NCBI GenBank assembly: GCA_047971485.1
Contig: JBKDZR010000146.1
Coordinates: forward strand, 1-12,968
Reading direction: 5' to 3'
Length of the DNA stretch: 12,968 nt
Source of the DNA: JBKDZR01 sp047971485
GTDB taxonomy: Bacteria; Pseudomonadota; Alphaproteobacteria; Rhodobacterales; Rhodobacteraceae
Position numbers and translations under genes: made by a program. The notes beneath the pieces are model-generated. The model saw nothing but the letters and a program-made list of their open reading frames with translations, ran no database searches and had not been told where the DNA came from. Below, piece after piece: positions 7,021 through 12,968 of this stretch. How positions within the stretch are numbered: the stretch's first letter is position 1; each line of letters opens with the position of its first letter.

Positions 7021-8346
7021 ATGAACGAGAGCCATGCAATAGACCCCGCTCTGTGGATCATGGGGGGCGCCATCCTGGTGCTCCTCCTCCTTTCGGCCTT
7101 TTTCTCCGGCTCGGAAACAGCGCTGACCGCCGCCTCACGGGCAAAGTTGCGTAACATGGCCCAGCATGGATCGAGAGGGGCCAGGGTCGCCCTGAAACTG
7201 ACCGAGGACAGCGAACGTCTGATCGGCGGCATCCTGCTGGGCAACAACATGGTCAACATCCTGGCCACATCCTTGGCCACGTCCCTGTTCACCCGGACCC
7301 TGGGCGATTCCGGTGTGGCGGCCGCAACCCTGGTGATGACGGCGATGGTGTTGATCTTCTCCGAGGTGTTGCCCAAGACCTATGCGATCACCAACACCGA
7401 AACCGCCGCCGCCCGTGTGGCCACCCCCATCCGTGTGGTCACACAGGTGCTGGCCCCCGTGGTCGCCGTCGTCCAGGTCATCGTCCGCAGCGTACTGCGG
7501 CTGTTCGGCGTCACCATCGACCCCGACCGCAACGTCCTGTCCGTCCATGAAGAAATCGTCGGAGCCCTGCAACTGGGCCATTCCGAAGGCGTCGTCCACA
7601 AAGAGGATCGCGACCGGCTGCTGGGCGCGCTCGATCTGCGCGAGCGGATCGTCGAGGAAATCATGCGCCACCGCTCCAACATCGAGATGATCGACGCCGC
7701 CGCCTCACCGCAGGATGTGCTGCGCCAGGTCATCAACAGCCCCCACACCCGCCTGCCGGTGTTCCGCGGCCACCCCGAGAACATCATCGGGGTCATCCAC
7801 GCCAAGGACCTGCTGCGCGCCGTCCATGCCCTGCTGGCCGATGACACCGAGGGCGGGCTGGAAGGCTTTGATTTCCTGGCTGTCGCGCGCAAACCCTATT
7901 TCGTGCCCGAGACGACAACCCTGGACGATCAGATGCGCCAGTTTCTTAAGCGGCAAACCCATTTCGCCCTGGTCGTCGATGAATATGGTGACCTGCAGGG
8001 GCTGATCACACTGGAAGATATCCTTGAGGAAATCGTCGGTGAAATCGCCGATGAATTCGACAATGCCGATGATGAGGCCATCGCCCAGGCCCCGGATGGC
8101 AAGTTCATCGTCGATGGCGCCATGACCATCCGCGATCTGAACCGCGCCCATGACTGGCAGTTGCCCGACACCGAGGCCAACACCGTCGCCGGGCTGGTCA
8201 TCCACGAGGCCCAGATGATCCCCGTGCCCGGACAGGTCTTCGTCTTCCACGGAGTCCGCTTCGAGGTCGCGGCGCGGGAAAACAACCGCATCACCCAGAT
8301 CAAGGTGTCCCCGGCCAAGCCCAAGAAAAATGCGGCGACGGGGTAA
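7021..8346 (+). CDS. CNNM/CBS/CorC_HlyC-domain membrane protein (hemolysin C/CorC/YfjD type)
   Basis: A 441-residue inner-membrane protein with the architecture of prokaryotic CNNM proteins, several of which move or regulate Mg2+ (and in some cases Co2+). The N-terminal CNNM domain (about 12-200) carries SAFFSGSETALTA at 25-37, ILLGNNMVNILATS at 71-84 and IFSEVLPKTYA at 112-122, with three to four hydrophobic segments. A CBS pair follows: HTRLPVFRGHPENIIGVIHAKDLL at about 242-265 and FALVVDEYGDLQGLITLEDILEEIVGEI at about 315-342. The C-terminal CorC_HlyC domain spans about 355-430. The older name 'hemolysin' is historical and not a toxin prediction. The ATG at 7021 has AGAGGA at 7007-7012. 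The gene appears monocistronic: own promoter candidate upstream and a strong terminator at 8441-8470. Confidence 0.93.
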   Translation: MNESHAIDPALWIMGGAILVLLLLSAFFSGSETALTAASRAKLRNMAQHGSRGARVALKLTEDSERLIGGILLGNNMVNILATSLATSLFTRTLGDSGVAAATLVMTAMVLIFSEVLPKTYAITNTETAAARVATPIRVVTQVLAPVVAVVQVIVRSVLRLFGVTIDPDRNVLSVHEEIVGALQLGHSEGVVHKEDRDRLLGALDLRERIVEEIMRHRSNIEMIDAAASPQDVLRQVINSPHTRLPVFRGHPENIIGVIHAKDLLRAVHALLADDTEGGLEGFDFLAVARKPYFVPETTTLDDQMRQFLKRQTHFALVVDEYGDLQGLITLEDILEEIVGEIADEFDNADDEAIAQAPDGKFIVDGAMTIRDLNRAHDWQLPDTEANTVAGLVIHEAQMIPVPGQVFVFHGVRFEVAARENNRITQIKVSPAKPKKNAATG

Positions 8347-8360
8347 AACCCGGCGCGCGT

Positions 8361-8462
8361 GAAAGAGAACCTTAACGCCTCGGTGCGACAGTCATTCCGT
8401 CACGCGAGAGGACCGCGTGTCTCTTTCCTCCCTGTCGACTGGCCGCGTCCCCCGACGCGGCC
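8361..8462 (+). ncRNA. Structured 3' segment, possible 3'-UTR-derived small RNA
   Basis: GAAAGAGA (8361-8368) is complementary to TCTCTTTC (8420-8427), and directly inside the 3' arm CGCGTG (8414-8419) pairs with CACGCG (8401-8406, loop 7 nt). An unpaired CCTCCC lies between this structure and the terminator hairpin at 8441-8462, resembling anti-Shine-Dalgarno motifs seen in some alphaproteobacterial small RNAs. No convincing promoter precedes it, so it could simply be the 3' UTR of the CNNM/CBS mRNA, released by processing if it acts as an RNA. Confidence 0.3.
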
Positions 8463-8470
8463 TTTTTTTT
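8441..8470 (+). terminator. Rho-independent terminator after the CNNM/CBS gene
   Basis: GGCCGCGTC (8441-8449) pairs perfectly with GACGCGGCC (8454-8462) around a CCCC loop, followed by eight T (8463-8470). It lies 95 nt after the stop codon. Confidence 0.93.
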
Positions 8471-8495
8471 CACCGTATTTTTTAAATTTGTGCAG

Positions 8496-8524
8496 TTGAC
8501 GACACCCGGCAGACACCGTAGCGT
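8496..8524 (+). promoter_or_regulatory. Strong promoter candidate for the small transcript
   Basis: TTGACG (8496-8501), 17 nt, TAGCGT (8519-8524), preceded by an AT-rich block at 8476-8489 (TATTTTTTAAATTT) in the position of an UP element. It starts only 26 bp after the preceding terminator's T-run, and the next element downstream is another terminator rather than a gene. Confidence 0.6.
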
Positions 8525-8530
8525 CCCCAA

Positions 8531-8618
8531 CCAATCCGGTCAGTCCGGCAGGGAGAAAAGGAATCCGAACAAGGATCCGAACAAAAAGGGCTCGCATCGG
8601 GCCCTTTTTGTTTCTTTT
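8531..8618 (+). ncRNA. Candidate small RNA or attenuated leader, about 88 nt
   Basis: Predicted from a promoter at 8496-8524 and a strong terminator at 8581-8618, with no start codon and ribosome binding site pair between them. The 5' part can form a weak CCGG/CCGG hairpin (8536-8539 with 8545-8548). It is followed by a purine-rich GGGAGAAAAGG and two adjacent repeats, GGAATCCGAACAA (8560-8572) and GGATCCGAACAA (8573-8584), the second running into the terminator stem. The repeats look mostly unpaired. It could be a free-standing small RNA, or the leader of the IalB-family gene whose expression then depends on read-through. I do not recognise it as a known RNA family. Ends are inferred, plus or minus several nt. 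Confidence 0.5.
8581..8618 (+). terminator. Rho-independent terminator of the small transcript
   Basis: ACAAAAAGGGC (8581-8591) pairs with GCCCTTTTTGT (8601-8611); TCG/CGG can extend the stem inward to a CAT loop. The T-rich tail runs TTTTTGTTTCTTTT to 8618. It lies 90 nt upstream of the next start codon. Confidence 0.88.
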
Positions 8619-8630
8619 GACGACGTCTGG

Positions 8631-8659
8631 CTGACAGACGGCCGTGACCGTGATAGGCG
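8631..8659 (+). promoter_or_regulatory. Promoter candidate for the IalB-family gene
   Basis: CTGACA (8631-8636), 17 nt, TAGGCG (8654-8659). It would start transcription near 8666, downstream of the terminator at 8581-8618, and so give the IalB gene its own transcript. The -35 is good, the -10 weak. Confidence 0.4.
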
Positions 8660-8707
8660 GTCAAGTGAACGACCCGCGAAAACCCAACCACTCTCAGGAG
8701 CTTCTGA

Positions 8708-9424
8708 ATGCACCGCATTCTTCTTCTCTCTCTTCTGCCCCTTTCCTCGGCAGTTTTCGCCATCACGCCAGCTCTGGCCCAGACCGCGCCAGACGCCACC
8801 GCCCTGACCGCCGAAGCGGCGACCCCCGAGGCAGCCCCTGCCGACACCATGGCACCGGACACGGCCAGCCCCGCCGATCCCCAGCCGGCAGAACAGCCCG
8901 CGCCTGAACAACAGGCCGCCCCGGTCCAAGCCGCCCCGCAGCTCCCCACCTCACGCGATGAGGCGGGGATCGGACAGACCTATCTGGCCGGCAGCTATGG
9001 GGACTGGTCGCTGCGCTGCATCCGGGTCGAACAACCGGCGGATATCTGCGAATTGCACCAGACCCTTGATGATGCCGACGGAACCCGGACCGCCGAGATC
9101 AACATCTTCCCCGTCCAGCAGGGCGAAGCGGTTGCCGGCGGCACCGTGGTCACCCCCCTGGAAACCCTGCTGACCCAGCGGGTGCGCCTGACGGTGGATA
9201 ATGGCGAGACCAAGTCCTACCCCTTCGCCTTCTGCAGCCGCATCGGCTGTGTGGCCCAGATCGGGCTGACCGAGGCGGACCTGAACGCGCTCCGCCGTGG
9301 ACGTGTTGGCCAGATGACCATTGTGCCGCTGGCCGCCCCCGATCAGGACGTGACGCTGGATGTCTCGCTGACCGGGTTCACCGCCGGCTATCAGGCCCTG
9401 GTCGAGGCAATCTCGGTCGACTGA
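8708..9424 (+). CDS. Invasion-associated locus B (IalB) family secreted protein
   Basis: A 238-residue exported protein. Residues 1-25 are a typical signal peptide with a cleavage site after PALA, before Gln25. Residues 26-82 form a low-complexity Ala/Pro/Glu-rich linker, and residues about 90-235 form the IalB-like domain: GSYGDWSLRC at 95-104, then Cys114, a TVVTPLETLLTQRVRLTVDNG core at 146-166, FCSRIGCVAQIGL at 175-187, and a final VSLTGFTAGYQAL at 219-231. The four cysteines (104, 114, 176, 181) suggest two disulfides in the periplasm. The name comes from Bartonella, where IalB aids erythrocyte invasion; in free-living relatives the role is unknown, so no virulence role is implied. The ATG at 8708 follows AGGAG at 8696-8700. 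The gene converges on a LysE-family gene. Confidence 0.88.
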   Translation: MHRILLLSLLPLSSAVFAITPALAQTAPDATALTAEAATPEAAPADTMAPDTASPADPQPAEQPAPEQQAAPVQAAPQLPTSRDEAGIGQTYLAGSYGDWSLRCIRVEQPADICELHQTLDDADGTRTAEINIFPVQQGEAVAGGTVVTPLETLLTQRVRLTVDNGETKSYPFAFCSRIGCVAQIGLTEADLNALRRGRVGQMTIVPLAAPDQDVTLDVSLTGFTAGYQALVEAISVD

Positions 9425-9434
9425 CATCAAAGAC

Positions 9435-9456
9435 GCCGGGGGGTGTGCCCCCCGGC
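9435..9456. terminator. Hairpin shared by convergent IalB and LysE genes
   Basis: GCCGGGGGG (9435-9443) pairs perfectly with CCCCCCGGC (9448-9456) around a TGTG loop. It starts 10 bp after the IalB stop and ends 24 bp before the LysE stop. There is no T-run on the plus side and only GTCTTTG on the minus side, so it is a stable but imperfect bidirectional terminator. Confidence 0.6.
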
Positions 9457-9480
9457 AGTTGCCTGGTGGCCCCAAGACAG

Positions 9481-10077
9481 TCAGCCAAGCAGCATCCATC
9501 CCGCGACACCGGCCAGCATCATACCGAAAAAGAGGTTCAGCTTGCGCGCATGCCCGTCATCGCGGAAGCGGGCCGCGATCCTGTCGCCAAGGATGGTCCA
9601 GGCGACAAAAGCCATCAGATTATTCAGTGTGAACAGCGTCGAAAGCACGATAACAGCCAGCCTTTCACCGGTATCCGTCGTTGTGAGAAACCGGGAAAAC
9701 ATCAGGGCGATGATCAGATACGCCTTGGGGTTCAGCACAAGCAGGATCACGCCCTCCGAAAAGCCGATCGGGGCGGCATCCGGGGCAGCGCTGATCGCAC
9801 CTGAGCGCAGGCATCGCCAGGCCAGATAAAGAACATAGGCCGATCCGCCCCATTGGATCACGGTCAAAATCCGGGGCAGGCCCTGCAGCACCTCGGCAAA
9901 CCCGAAACCGATGGCAACCGTCACGATCCACGTCGCGACATGATAGCCGGCATGCGCCGCCATGGTCGCGCGAAACCCGAACCGGGCGCCATTGGCCGCA
10001 AAAACCATGTTGCCCGGACCCGGGCTGTACGCGAACGGGAAAAGAAAGACGATCAGGGCAATCACCGGGTCAGACAT
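9481..10077 (-). CDS. LysE/RhtB family translocator
   Basis: An inner-membrane exporter of the LysE family, which exports amino acids or related small molecules; the substrate cannot be read from sequence. The 198-residue product has family length, with the N-terminal signature AYSPGPGN at residues 16-23, and about five to six hydrophobic segments (about 4-24, 39-60, 68-86, 108-128, 139-162, 177-197). ILLVLNPKAYLI at about 110-121 matches the second conserved LysE block. I chose the ATG at 10077 because GATGAGG lies 6 nt upstream as a ribosome binding site; the alternative ATG at 10089 is itself part of that site and would add four residues. Transcribed away from hisB across a 193-bp divergent region. 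Confidence 0.92.
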   Translation of the reverse strand: MSDPVIALIVFLFPFAYSPGPGNMVFAANGARFGFRATMAAHAGYHVATWIVTVAIGFGFAEVLQGLPRILTVIQWGGSAYVLYLAWRCLRSGAISAAPDAAPIGFSEGVILLVLNPKAYLIIALMFSRFLTTTDTGERLAVIVLSTLFTLNNLMAFVAWTILGDRIAARFRDDGHARKLNLFFGMMLAGVAGWMLLG

Positions 10078-10121
10078 GTTCGGCCTCATCTGCTGTGCGC
10101 TGAAATCAGCCTTGGACCGAA

Positions 10122-10131
10122 GGACCGGTCC
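10122..10131. promoter_or_regulatory. GGACCGGTCC palindrome in the LysE/hisB divergent region
   Basis: A perfect 10-bp palindrome, preceded by another GGACCGAA at 10114-10121. It contains the GACCG/CGGTC half-sites also found at 10158-10170 and 10242-10253, but overlapping rather than spaced, so it may be chance in GC-rich DNA. Confidence 0.25.
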
Positions 10132-10157
10132 GATCGACCCGTTTCTTGCGGTTACCT

Positions 10158-10170
10158 GACCGAAACGGTC
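10158..10170. promoter_or_regulatory. GACCG-AAA-CGGTC dyad upstream of hisB
   Basis: A perfect 5-bp inverted repeat with a 3-nt centre. It is followed by CTTTTCCCC, so it could be read as a small hairpin, but it has the same half-sites as the palindrome over the hisB transcription-start region. Operator function is a guess. Confidence 0.3.
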
Positions 10171-10215
10171 CTTTTCCCCAATGCGACCACGCCACCAACC
10201 CGGGCCGTCAAGCGC

Positions 10216-10244
10216 TTGGAAAATCCCTTCAACATCGCTATGAC
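10216..10244 (+). promoter_or_regulatory. Promoter candidate for the his operon
   Basis: TTGGAA (10216-10221), 17 nt, TATGAC (10239-10244); four of six matches in each element with ideal spacing. Transcription would start near 10251, about 20 nt before the hisB ATG, too short a leader for a classical histidine attenuator peptide. No His-codon-rich leader is visible. Confidence 0.5.
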
Positions 10245-10253
10245 CGCGCGGTC
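10242..10253. promoter_or_regulatory. 12-bp perfect palindrome over the his transcription start
   Basis: GACCGCGCGGTC overlaps the end of the -10 and the predicted start site, directly upstream of the hisB ribosome binding site. Its position suits a repressor operator; it could instead form a small 5' hairpin. Confidence 0.35.
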
Positions 10254-10270
10254 AGAGGAAGGAAGCCCCG

Positions 10271-10858
10271 ATGCGCCGCACCAGTGTCACCCGCAGCACC
10301 GCGGAAACGGAAATCACCGTCACCGTCAATCTCGACGGTACCGGCGACTATGATAACCAGACAGGTGTCGGCTTTTTCGACCACATGCTGGATCAGCTTG
10401 GCCGCCATGCGATGATCGACCTGACCGTACGTGCCAAGGGCGATCTGCATATCGACGATCACCACACCGTGGAAGACACCGGCATTGCCATCGGTCAGGC
10501 CCTGGCCAAGGCCATGGGCGACAAGCGTGGCATCACCCGTTATGGATCCTGCCTGCTGCCCATGGATGATGCGCTGGTGCGCGCTGCGCTGGACCTGTCG
10601 GGCCGACCCTTCCTGGTCTGGAACGTGGACTTTCCGACCCAGAAGATCGGCCAGTTCGACACTGAACTGGTGCGCGAGTTCTTCCAGGCCCTGTCCACCC
10701 ATGGCGGCATCACGCTGCATGTCGAGGCCCTGCACGGCATCAACAGCCACCACATCGCCGAGGCCGCCTTCAAGGCCGTGGCCCGCGCCCTGCGCGATGC
10801 GCTGGAAACCGATCCGCGCAAGGCCGATGCGATCCCGTCGACCAAGGGCGCACTGTAA
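10271..10858 (+). CDS. hisB: Imidazoleglycerol-phosphate dehydratase
   Basis: HisB dehydrates imidazole glycerol phosphate to imidazole acetol phosphate, a manganese-dependent step of histidine synthesis in the cytosol. The 195-residue product is the monofunctional form, without the N-terminal phosphatase domain of enteric HisB. Metal-binding histidine motifs are in place: FFDHMLDQLGRH at 35-46, DLHIDDHHTVEDTGIAIGQA at 58-77 and GINSHHIAEAAFKA at 156-169. The ATG at 10271 has GAGGAAGGA at 10255-10263. It is the first gene of a tight group; hisH begins 4 nt after its stop. Confidence 0.97.
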   Translation: MRRTSVTRSTAETEITVTVNLDGTGDYDNQTGVGFFDHMLDQLGRHAMIDLTVRAKGDLHIDDHHTVEDTGIAIGQALAKAMGDKRGITRYGSCLLPMDDALVRAALDLSGRPFLVWNVDFPTQKIGQFDTELVREFFQALSTHGGITLHVEALHGINSHHIAEAAFKAVARALRDALETDPRKADAIPSTKGAL

Positions 10859-10862
10859 GGCC

Positions 10863-11501
10863 ATGGCAACGGTTCTGATCGACTATCAGTCGGGTAACCT
10901 GCACTCGGCGGAAAAGGCTTTTCAGCGCATGGCCCTTGAGGCCGGCACCGGGCCTGTCCTTGTCACCGACAACCCCGAGGCCGTGGTGCGGGCCGACCGT
11001 ATCGTGCTGCCCGGCGATGGCGCCTTTCCGGCCTGCCGACGCGGGCTGGCCACCCATGCCGGGCTGTTCGAGGCGCTGGAAGAAGCCGCCCTGCGCCGCG
11101 CCGTGCCCTTCATGGGGATCTGCATCGGTATGCAGATGCTGGCCGATCAGGGCCATGAATATGAGGAAACCCCCGGCTTCGGCTGGATCGGCGGCCATGT
11201 GGAACGGATCACCCCCAGCGATCCGGCCCTGAAGGTGCCGCATATGGGCTGGAACGATCTGCGCCTTGATCGCCCCCATCCAGTACTGGCCGGGATCGAC
11301 AGTGGCGATCACGCCTATTTCGTCCATTCCTACCAGTTCCGCACGGCCAACCCCGCCCATCTTCTGGCCCATGTCGACTATGGTGGGCCCGTCACCGCCA
11401 TTGTCGGGCGCGACAACCTGATCGGCCTGCAATTCCACCCCGAGAAAAGCCAGGCCGCCGGTCTGCGCATGATCGCCAATTTCCTGACCTGGCAGCCCTG
11501 A
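10863..11501 (+). CDS. hisH: Imidazole glycerol phosphate synthase, glutaminase subunit
   Basis: HisH hydrolyses glutamine and channels ammonia to HisF, with which it forms the IGP synthase heterodimer. The 212-residue product is a class I glutamine amidotransferase with the full triad: Cys87 in MGICIGMQML, His192 and Glu194 in GLQFHPEKSQ. The oxyanion-strand region reads LPGDGAF at 49-55, where many bacteria have LPGVGAF. The frame is open far upstream, but that part overlaps hisB; the ATG at 10863, 4 nt after the hisB stop, gives the standard N-terminus VLIDYQSGNLHS. GTAAGG around the hisB stop may act as a weak ribosome binding site, and tight spacing suggests translational coupling. Confidence 0.97.
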   Translation: MATVLIDYQSGNLHSAEKAFQRMALEAGTGPVLVTDNPEAVVRADRIVLPGDGAFPACRRGLATHAGLFEALEEAALRRAVPFMGICIGMQMLADQGHEYEETPGFGWIGGHVERITPSDPALKVPHMGWNDLRLDRPHPVLAGIDSGDHAYFVHSYQFRTANPAHLLAHVDYGGPVTAIVGRDNLIGLQFHPEKSQAAGLRMIANFLTWQP

Positions 11502-11526
11502 GCATCCATCTTTCCCGGAGACCCCC

Positions 11527-12252
11527 ATGATCCTCTTTCCTGCCATCGACCTCAAGGACGGCCAGTGCGTCCGACTGCTCAAGGGCGAAATGGACAAGGC
11601 CACCGTGTTTGGCGATGATCCTGCCGCTCAGGCCCGCAGTTTCGTTCAGGCCGGGTGCCAATGGTTGCATCTGGTGGATCTGAACGGGGCCTTTGCCGGT
11701 CAACCGGTCAACGGCGCGGCGGTTGAGGCGATCCTGGCTGCCGTGAACGTGCCGGTGCAACTGGGTGGTGGGATCCGCGACATGGCGACGATCGCACGCT
11801 GGCTGGACCGCGGTGTGCATCGCGTCATCCTCGGCACGGTTGCCGTCGAACAGCCCGAGCTGGTCGAAGAGGCCGCCCGCACCTGGCCCGGCCGGGTTGC
11901 GGTAGGGCTGGATGCCCGCAATGGCCGGGTTGCCACACGTGGCTGGGCCGAGGAAACCGAGCATATGGTAACCGATCTGGGCAAGCGTTTCGAGGATGCC
12001 GGCATCGCCGCAATCATCTACACCGATATCGACCGCGACGGGGCGATGCAGGGGCCGAACATCGGGGCCACGGCCGCGCTGGCCCGGCATGTTTCGGTGC
12101 CGGTGATTGCCTCGGGGGGGGTGTCCTCGCTGGCGGATCTGATTGCCCTGCGCGATTGCGGGGCGCCGATTGCCGGGGCGATCTCGGGCCGGGCGCTCTA
12201 TGATGGGGCGCTGGATCTGCAAGAGGCGCTGGCTGCGCTGGGGGCGGAGTAA
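11527..12252 (+). CDS. hisA: ProFAR isomerase (1-(5-phosphoribosyl)-5-[(phosphoribosylamino)methylideneamino]imidazole-4-carboxamide isomerase)
   Basis: HisA isomerises ProFAR to PRFAR, the substrate of HisF. The 241-residue product is a (beta/alpha)8 barrel with the two expected catalytic aspartates, Asp8 in FPAIDLKDG and Asp129 in VGLDARNG, and phosphate-binding glycine strands at QLGGGIR (79-84) and ASGGVSS. YTDIDRDGAMQGPN at 165-178 carries the family's conserved Thr. The ATG at 11527 has GGAG at 11517-11520. It is 25 nt after hisH and 4 nt before hisF. HisA and HisF are paralogous half-barrel duplications; the sequence fits HisA and not PriA, which belongs to actinobacteria. Confidence 0.97.
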   Translation: MILFPAIDLKDGQCVRLLKGEMDKATVFGDDPAAQARSFVQAGCQWLHLVDLNGAFAGQPVNGAAVEAILAAVNVPVQLGGGIRDMATIARWLDRGVHRVILGTVAVEQPELVEEAARTWPGRVAVGLDARNGRVATRGWAEETEHMVTDLGKRFEDAGIAAIIYTDIDRDGAMQGPNIGATAALARHVSVPVIASGGVSSLADLIALRDCGAPIAGAISGRALYDGALDLQEALAALGAE

Positions 12253-12256
12253 CCGG

Positions 12257-12968
12257 ATGCTGAAGACCCGCATCATCCCCTGCCTCGACGTCAAGGACGG
12301 CCGCGTCGTCAAAGGCGTCAACTTCGTTGATCTGATCGACGCTGGCGATCCGGTCGAGGCCGCCCGTGCCTATGACGCCGCCGGCGCCGATGAGCTGTGC
12401 TTTCTGGACATCAACGCCACCCATGAAAACCGCGGCACGATGTATGATCTGGCCACCCGCACGGCCGAGCAATGCTTCATGCCGCTGACCATCGGCGGCG
12501 GCGTCCGCACCCCCGAGGATGTGCGCGCCCTGCTGCTGGCCGGGGCTGACAAGGTCAGCTTCAACTCGGCCGCCGTCGCCGATCCCGATGTCGTCGCCCG
12601 CTCTGCCGATCGCTTCGGCAGCCAGTGCATCGTCGTGGCCATTGATGCCAAGACGGTCGCCCCCGGTCAGTGGCAGATCTTCACCCATGGCGGGCGCCGC
12701 CCCACCGGCATCGATGCGGTGGAATTCGCCCGGCTGGTGGTGGAGAAAGGCGCGGGCGAGATTTTGCTGACCTCCATGGATCGGGATGGCACGCGGGCCG
12801 GCTTCAACCTGCCCCTGACCCGGGCCATCGCCGATGCGGTGCCGGTGCCGGTGATCGCCTCGGGCGGGGTTGGCACGCTGGATCACCTGGTCGAGGGCGT
12901 GACCGAGGGCCATGCCAGCGCCGTTCTGGCGGCCTCGATCTTCCATTTCGGTGATTTCACCATCGCCG
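12257..12968 (+). CDS. hisF: Imidazole glycerol phosphate synthase, cyclase subunit (3' end outside window)
   Basis: HisF joins ammonia from HisH to PRFAR, giving imidazole glycerol phosphate and AICAR. The frame runs open from the ATG at 12257 to the window edge, 237 residues; family length is about 253, so only some 16 are missing. The N-terminus MLKTRIIPCLDVKDGRVVKG is diagnostic. Catalytic Asp11 and Asp130 (VVAIDAKT) are present, as are TIGGGVRTPEDV at 78-89, LLTSMDRDGTRAGFN at 170-184 and VIASGGVG at 199-206. The GGAG ribosome binding site (12246-12249) lies inside the last hisA codons, which suggests coupled translation. No stop is in the window. Confidence 0.97.
   Translation, partial: MLKTRIIPCLDVKDGRVVKGVNFVDLIDAGDPVEAARAYDAAGADELCFLDINATHENRGTMYDLATRTAEQCFMPLTIGGGVRTPEDVRALLLAGADKVSFNSAAVADPDVVARSADRFGSQCIVVAIDAKTVAPGQWQIFTHGGRRPTGIDAVEFARLVVEKGAGEILLTSMDRDGTRAGFNLPLTRAIADAVPVPVIASGGVGTLDHLVEGVTEGHASAVLAASIFHFGDFTIA

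Noticed and set aside
6676..7154. Short open frames on both strands in the bpt to CNNM/CBS gap
   Set aside because: Arg/Pro/Ala-rich products, no ribosome binding site, and the plus-strand frame runs into the clearly coding start of the CNNM/CBS gene.
8490..8807. Open frame through the small-RNA unit, encoding an NPNKDPNKKG stretch from the tandem repeats
   Set aside because: Its only start codon is a GTG upstream of the predicted transcription start, inside the promoter, and the frame crosses the terminator and overlaps the IalB signal peptide in another frame. The peptide repeat is a by-product of the nucleotide repeat.
10090..10270. Histidine attenuator leader before hisB
   Set aside because: No short frame with a run of His codons and no terminator/antiterminator pair was seen. 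The predicted leader is about 20 nt.

Overview
The window is GC-rich, compactly organised bacterial chromosome. Gene content and order point to an alphaproteobacterium, most likely Rhodobacterales (Paracoccus/Rhodobacter-like): edd-eda, a GlnE that begins with an alphaproteobacterial-type N-terminus, a DUF2852 protein next to an RDD protein and a Bpt-type aminoacyl-protein transferase, an IalB-family secreted protein, and hisB-hisH-hisA-hisF in that order. Promoters are of the TTGAC-N17-TAnnnT type. I place it by family recognition only. I see no mobile element, CRISPR array, tRNA or rRNA; this is ordinary core chromosome with some interesting intergenic DNA.

Layout. 1-1762 (+): the Entner-Doudoroff pair, 3' part of edd followed by eda. 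1763-1877: two hairpins in the convergent gap. 1878-4664 (-): glnE, the adenylyltransferase/adenylyl-removing enzyme of glutamine synthetase. 4665-4828: divergent control region with two copies of a 19-bp dyad flanking a -35 element. 4829-6661 (+): DUF2852 membrane protein, RDD membrane protein, then bpt (N-degron leucyl transferase), the last with its own promoter-like sequence. 6662-7020: gene-free stretch ending in a promoter candidate. 7021-8346 (+): CNNM/CBS/CorC_HlyC membrane protein. 8347-8707: gene-free but busy, with a strong Rho-independent terminator, an AT-rich-plus-consensus promoter, a second strong terminator about 85 nt downstream (a candidate small RNA), and a further promoter for the next gene. 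8708-9424 (+): IalB-family periplasmic protein. 9481-10077 (-): LysE-family exporter, convergent with it across a shared hairpin. 10078-10270: divergent region with several GACCG/CGGTC dyads. 10271-12968 (+): hisB, hisH, hisA, hisF (truncated by the window end).

How the genes work together. Edd and Eda perform the two diagnostic steps of the Entner-Doudoroff pathway. HisH and HisF form the imidazole glycerol phosphate synthase complex; HisA makes its substrate and HisB uses its product, so the operon covers four consecutive protein activities in the middle of histidine synthesis. GlnE is the nitrogen-status switch on glutamine synthetase. The remaining genes are envelope or protein-turnover functions with no obvious common pathway.

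The parts worth a second look are non-coding: the paired dyads at 4734-4810, the promoter-to-terminator unit at 8496-8618 with tandem 12/13-nt repeats, the structured segment at 8361-8470, and the GACCG dyads upstream of hisB. No novel protein system is evident.
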